27,149 nt of DNA, taken from the NCBI GenBank assembly GCA_002470135.1, contig DKNC01000009.1, positions 20,604 through 47,752 on the forward strand, written 5' to 3'. Positions 25,741-27,149 of this stretch are shown piece by piece. The number at the start of each line of letters is the position of its first letter. Within the stretch, counting starts at the first letter, position 1. The notes under the pieces are model-generated. The model did no database searches. It worked only from the letters and a program-made list of their open reading frames with translations, and was not told where the DNA came from. The stretch is from Actinobacteria bacterium UBA7398. Lineage in GTDB: Bacteria > Actinomycetota > Actinomycetes > Nanopelagicales > Nanopelagicaceae. The translations under genes and the position numbers were made by a program.

Positions 25741-26814
25741 ATGCCCGCCGTAACTGTAAAAGATATAACTGTTCTACCGCGCGTAATCGCTACCCCCGCT
25801 GCACATGCACGGACCGTAAAAAGCGTTACCTCCGCGCCGCAAGGTTACGAAGGTGAAGGTTTCCCCGTTCGTCGTGCATTTCATGGCGTAGACCTTGCTG
25901 ATGTCGATCCATTCATCATGATGGATCAAATGGGTGAAGTTGAATATTCACCCGGCGAACCAAAAGGCACACCATGGCATCCACATCGCGGTTTCGAAAC
26001 TGTTACATACATTATTGATGGCATCTTTGATCACTTTGACAATCACGGTGGCGGCGGCACAATTTCAAATGGCGATACCCAATGGATGACTGCTGGCGCA
26101 GGAATTTTGCATATCGAAACTCCGCCAGAACATTTAGTTATGAGCGGCGGTTTATTTCATGGCTTCCAACTCTGGGTAAATCTTCCAGCAAGTAAGAAAT
26201 GGTCAACACCGGCTTATCAAGATATTCGGGCAAAGAACGTTGAACTTTTATCTTCAAGTGATGGTGGAACTTTAATTCGCGTTATCGCTGGTGAAGTAGC
26301 TGGACATCAAGGTCCCGGCACAACACAAACGCCAATCACGATTGTGCACGCAACGTTGCAACCCGGCGCGCAACTTCGATTGCCATGGAACTCTGCCTAT
26401 AACGCTCTGGTTTACACCATGAGTGGACGCGGCACTGTTGGCGATGAACATCGTCCAGTGCAGATGGGGCAACTTGCCGTATTTGATAACGCATATGTTG
26501 ATGGCGATGTCTTGGTTGTAACTGCAGATAAAGCGCAAGAGTCTCGTGCACCTGAGATGGATGTAATCATTCTCGGCGGCGAACCAATTCGCGAACCCGT
26601 TGCCTGGATGGGTCCATTTGTTATGAATACCAAGCGCGAAGTCCTGCAAGCTTTCGAAGATTTTCAAAAGGGGCTACTTGGAAGTGTTCCGGCCGATCAT
26701 AAAGAATTTGTTCGGAAACGTGGCGCAGCGCTAAATCGCTCCGGCGAAGGATCAAAGCTGAGCGGCGATATATTAGGCGTGCATGGCGCACCTACGGAGA
26801 TGCAAGAAGGTTAA
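25741..26814 (+). CDS. Pirin-family cupin protein
   Basis: Double-cupin iron protein; some bacterial and plant pirins act as quercetin dioxygenases, others as redox-dependent regulators. In 357 residues the metal site is complete: HPHRGFET gives His80 and His82, GAGILHIET gives His124 and Glu126, matching His56, His58, His101 and Glu103 of human pirin. The C-terminal cupin follows near 185-290, and the last 60 residues are a longer tail. The start comes directly after the inverted repeat, without a clear ribosome-binding site, so leaderless translation is possible. The substrate cannot be deduced. Confidence 0.92.
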   Translation: MPAVTVKDITVLPRVIATPAAHARTVKSVTSAPQGYEGEGFPVRRAFHGVDLADVDPFIMMDQMGEVEYSPGEPKGTPWHPHRGFETVTYIIDGIFDHFDNHGGGGTISNGDTQWMTAGAGILHIETPPEHLVMSGGLFHGFQLWVNLPASKKWSTPAYQDIRAKNVELLSSSDGGTLIRVIAGEVAGHQGPGTTQTPITIVHATLQPGAQLRLPWNSAYNALVYTMSGRGTVGDEHRPVQMGQLAVFDNAYVDGDVLVVTADKAQESRAPEMDVIILGGEPIREPVAWMGPFVMNTKREVLQAFEDFQKGLLGSVPADHKEFVRKRGAALNRSGEGSKLSGDILGVHGAPTEMQEG

Positions 26815-26817
26815 ACG

Positions 26818-26838
26818 TTTGTAATTGCGAATTACAAA
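26818..26838. terminator. Bidirectional terminator-like hairpin between pirin and pntB
   Basis: TTTGTAATT (26818-26826) and AATTACAAA (26830-26838) form a perfect nine-pair stem with a GCG loop in the convergent gap. The pntB stop codon (26832-26834) is in the right arm. The stem is AT-rich and the following T runs are short, so its strength is uncertain. Confidence 0.55.
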
Positions 26839-27149
26839 GCTTTAAGCGCACCAACAACTTTTGTAAGTGAAGCTTTAGCGTCACCGAATAACAAAGTAGT
26901 TTTTGGATCAAAGAGCAACTCGTTTTCGATACCGGCAAATCCTGGCCGCATTGAACGCTTCAAGAAAATTACGTTTCCGGCAAGTGATACATCCAAAATC
27001 GGCATTCCATAAATTGGGCATCCAGGAGTTGTCTTAGCGGCGGGATTAACTACATCGTTCGCGCCAATAATTAACGCAACATCGGTCTGTGGGAATGTCG
27101 GATTTACTTCATCCATCTCTGCAAGTTGTTCGTAAGGAACATTTGCTTC
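26832..27149 (-). CDS. pntB: NAD(P) transhydrogenase subunit beta, C-terminal part
   Basis: The 3' end of a minus-strand gene that continues past the window. The visible 105 residues are the NADP-binding domain III of proton-translocating transhydrogenase, which makes NADPH from NADH using the proton gradient: EANVPYEQLAEMDEVN, QTDVALIIGANDVVNPAAK, CPIYGMPILDV, VIFLKRSMRPGFAGIENEL and the closing FGDAKASL. The reading frame is open to the window edge, so the Met at 27116 is internal. pntA lies outside, presumably upstream. Confidence 0.94.
   Translation of the reverse strand, partial: EANVPYEQLAEMDEVNPTFPQTDVALIIGANDVVNPAAKTTPGCPIYGMPILDVSLAGNVIFLKRSMRPGFAGIENELLFDPKTTLLFGDAKASLTKVVGALKAL

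Overview
The window looks like chromosome from a low-GC free-living actinobacterium, most probably a freshwater acI-type lineage (Nanopelagicales, such as Planktophila or Nanopelagicus); the lineage is inferred. The evidence is gene content typical of Actinobacteria (SigR/RsrA redox sigma system, TB7.3-type biotinyl protein, multifunctional 2-oxoglutarate enzyme Kgd, nickel superoxide dismutase, RsgA next to AroA and HisN, DUF222-HNH protein, actinobacterial Tad pilus set), combined with AT-rich DNA, very short intergenic gaps and many 1-4 base gene overlaps, as in streamlined genomes.

Layout. Positions 1-18 are the 3' end of a tRNA cut by the window edge. From 5369 down to 46 a minus-strand operon runs aroA, rsgA, hisN, copA (aromatic amino acid synthesis, ribosome maturation, histidine synthesis, copper export). 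A SRAP abasic-site protein gene (5433-6158) then leads into the oxidative-stress cluster sigR-rsrA-biotinyl protein-hotdog thioesterase (6247-8003), preceded by a promoter matching the SigR consensus, so the cluster is probably autoregulated. Next are the nickel superoxide dismutase gene sodN (minus) and its maturation protease sodX (plus, divergent), then the large kgd gene (minus, 8757-12518) with two small membrane-protein genes upstream of it (to 13393).

Positions 13467-18505 hold an AT-rich plus-strand block: a protein with a GGDEF-like fold but a ruined active site, the Tad pilus ATPase tadA, the membrane platform genes tadB and tadC, a short frame-disrupted region, and four small proteins with one N-terminal membrane segment (Flp-like, two TadE-like, one TadG-like). 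The ATPase and platform genes overlap by ATGA junctions. No TadZ/CpaE and no prepilin peptidase gene is present here.

Positions 18518-23648 are a conserved housekeeping run: prfB (release factor 2), ftsE-ftsX, an S41 carboxy-terminal processing peptidase, smpB and the tmRNA gene ssrA. FtsEX with the peptidase belongs to cell-wall remodelling; SmpB, tmRNA and RF2 all act in translation termination or ribosome rescue. After it come two small membrane proteins and a DUF222-HNH nuclease on the minus strand, a pirin gene on the plus strand behind an 8+8 base inverted repeat, and the 3' end of pntB (minus), which runs off the window.

The points most worth a second look are the exact SigR-type promoter, the degenerate GGDEF protein in front of the Tad genes, the disrupted signal-peptide-like reading frame between tadC and flp, the long RsrA tail, the unusual tmRNA tag context, and the inverted repeat before the pirin gene. 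No clearly new system can be claimed from sequence alone; the Tad block with its GGDEF-like neighbour is the best candidate.
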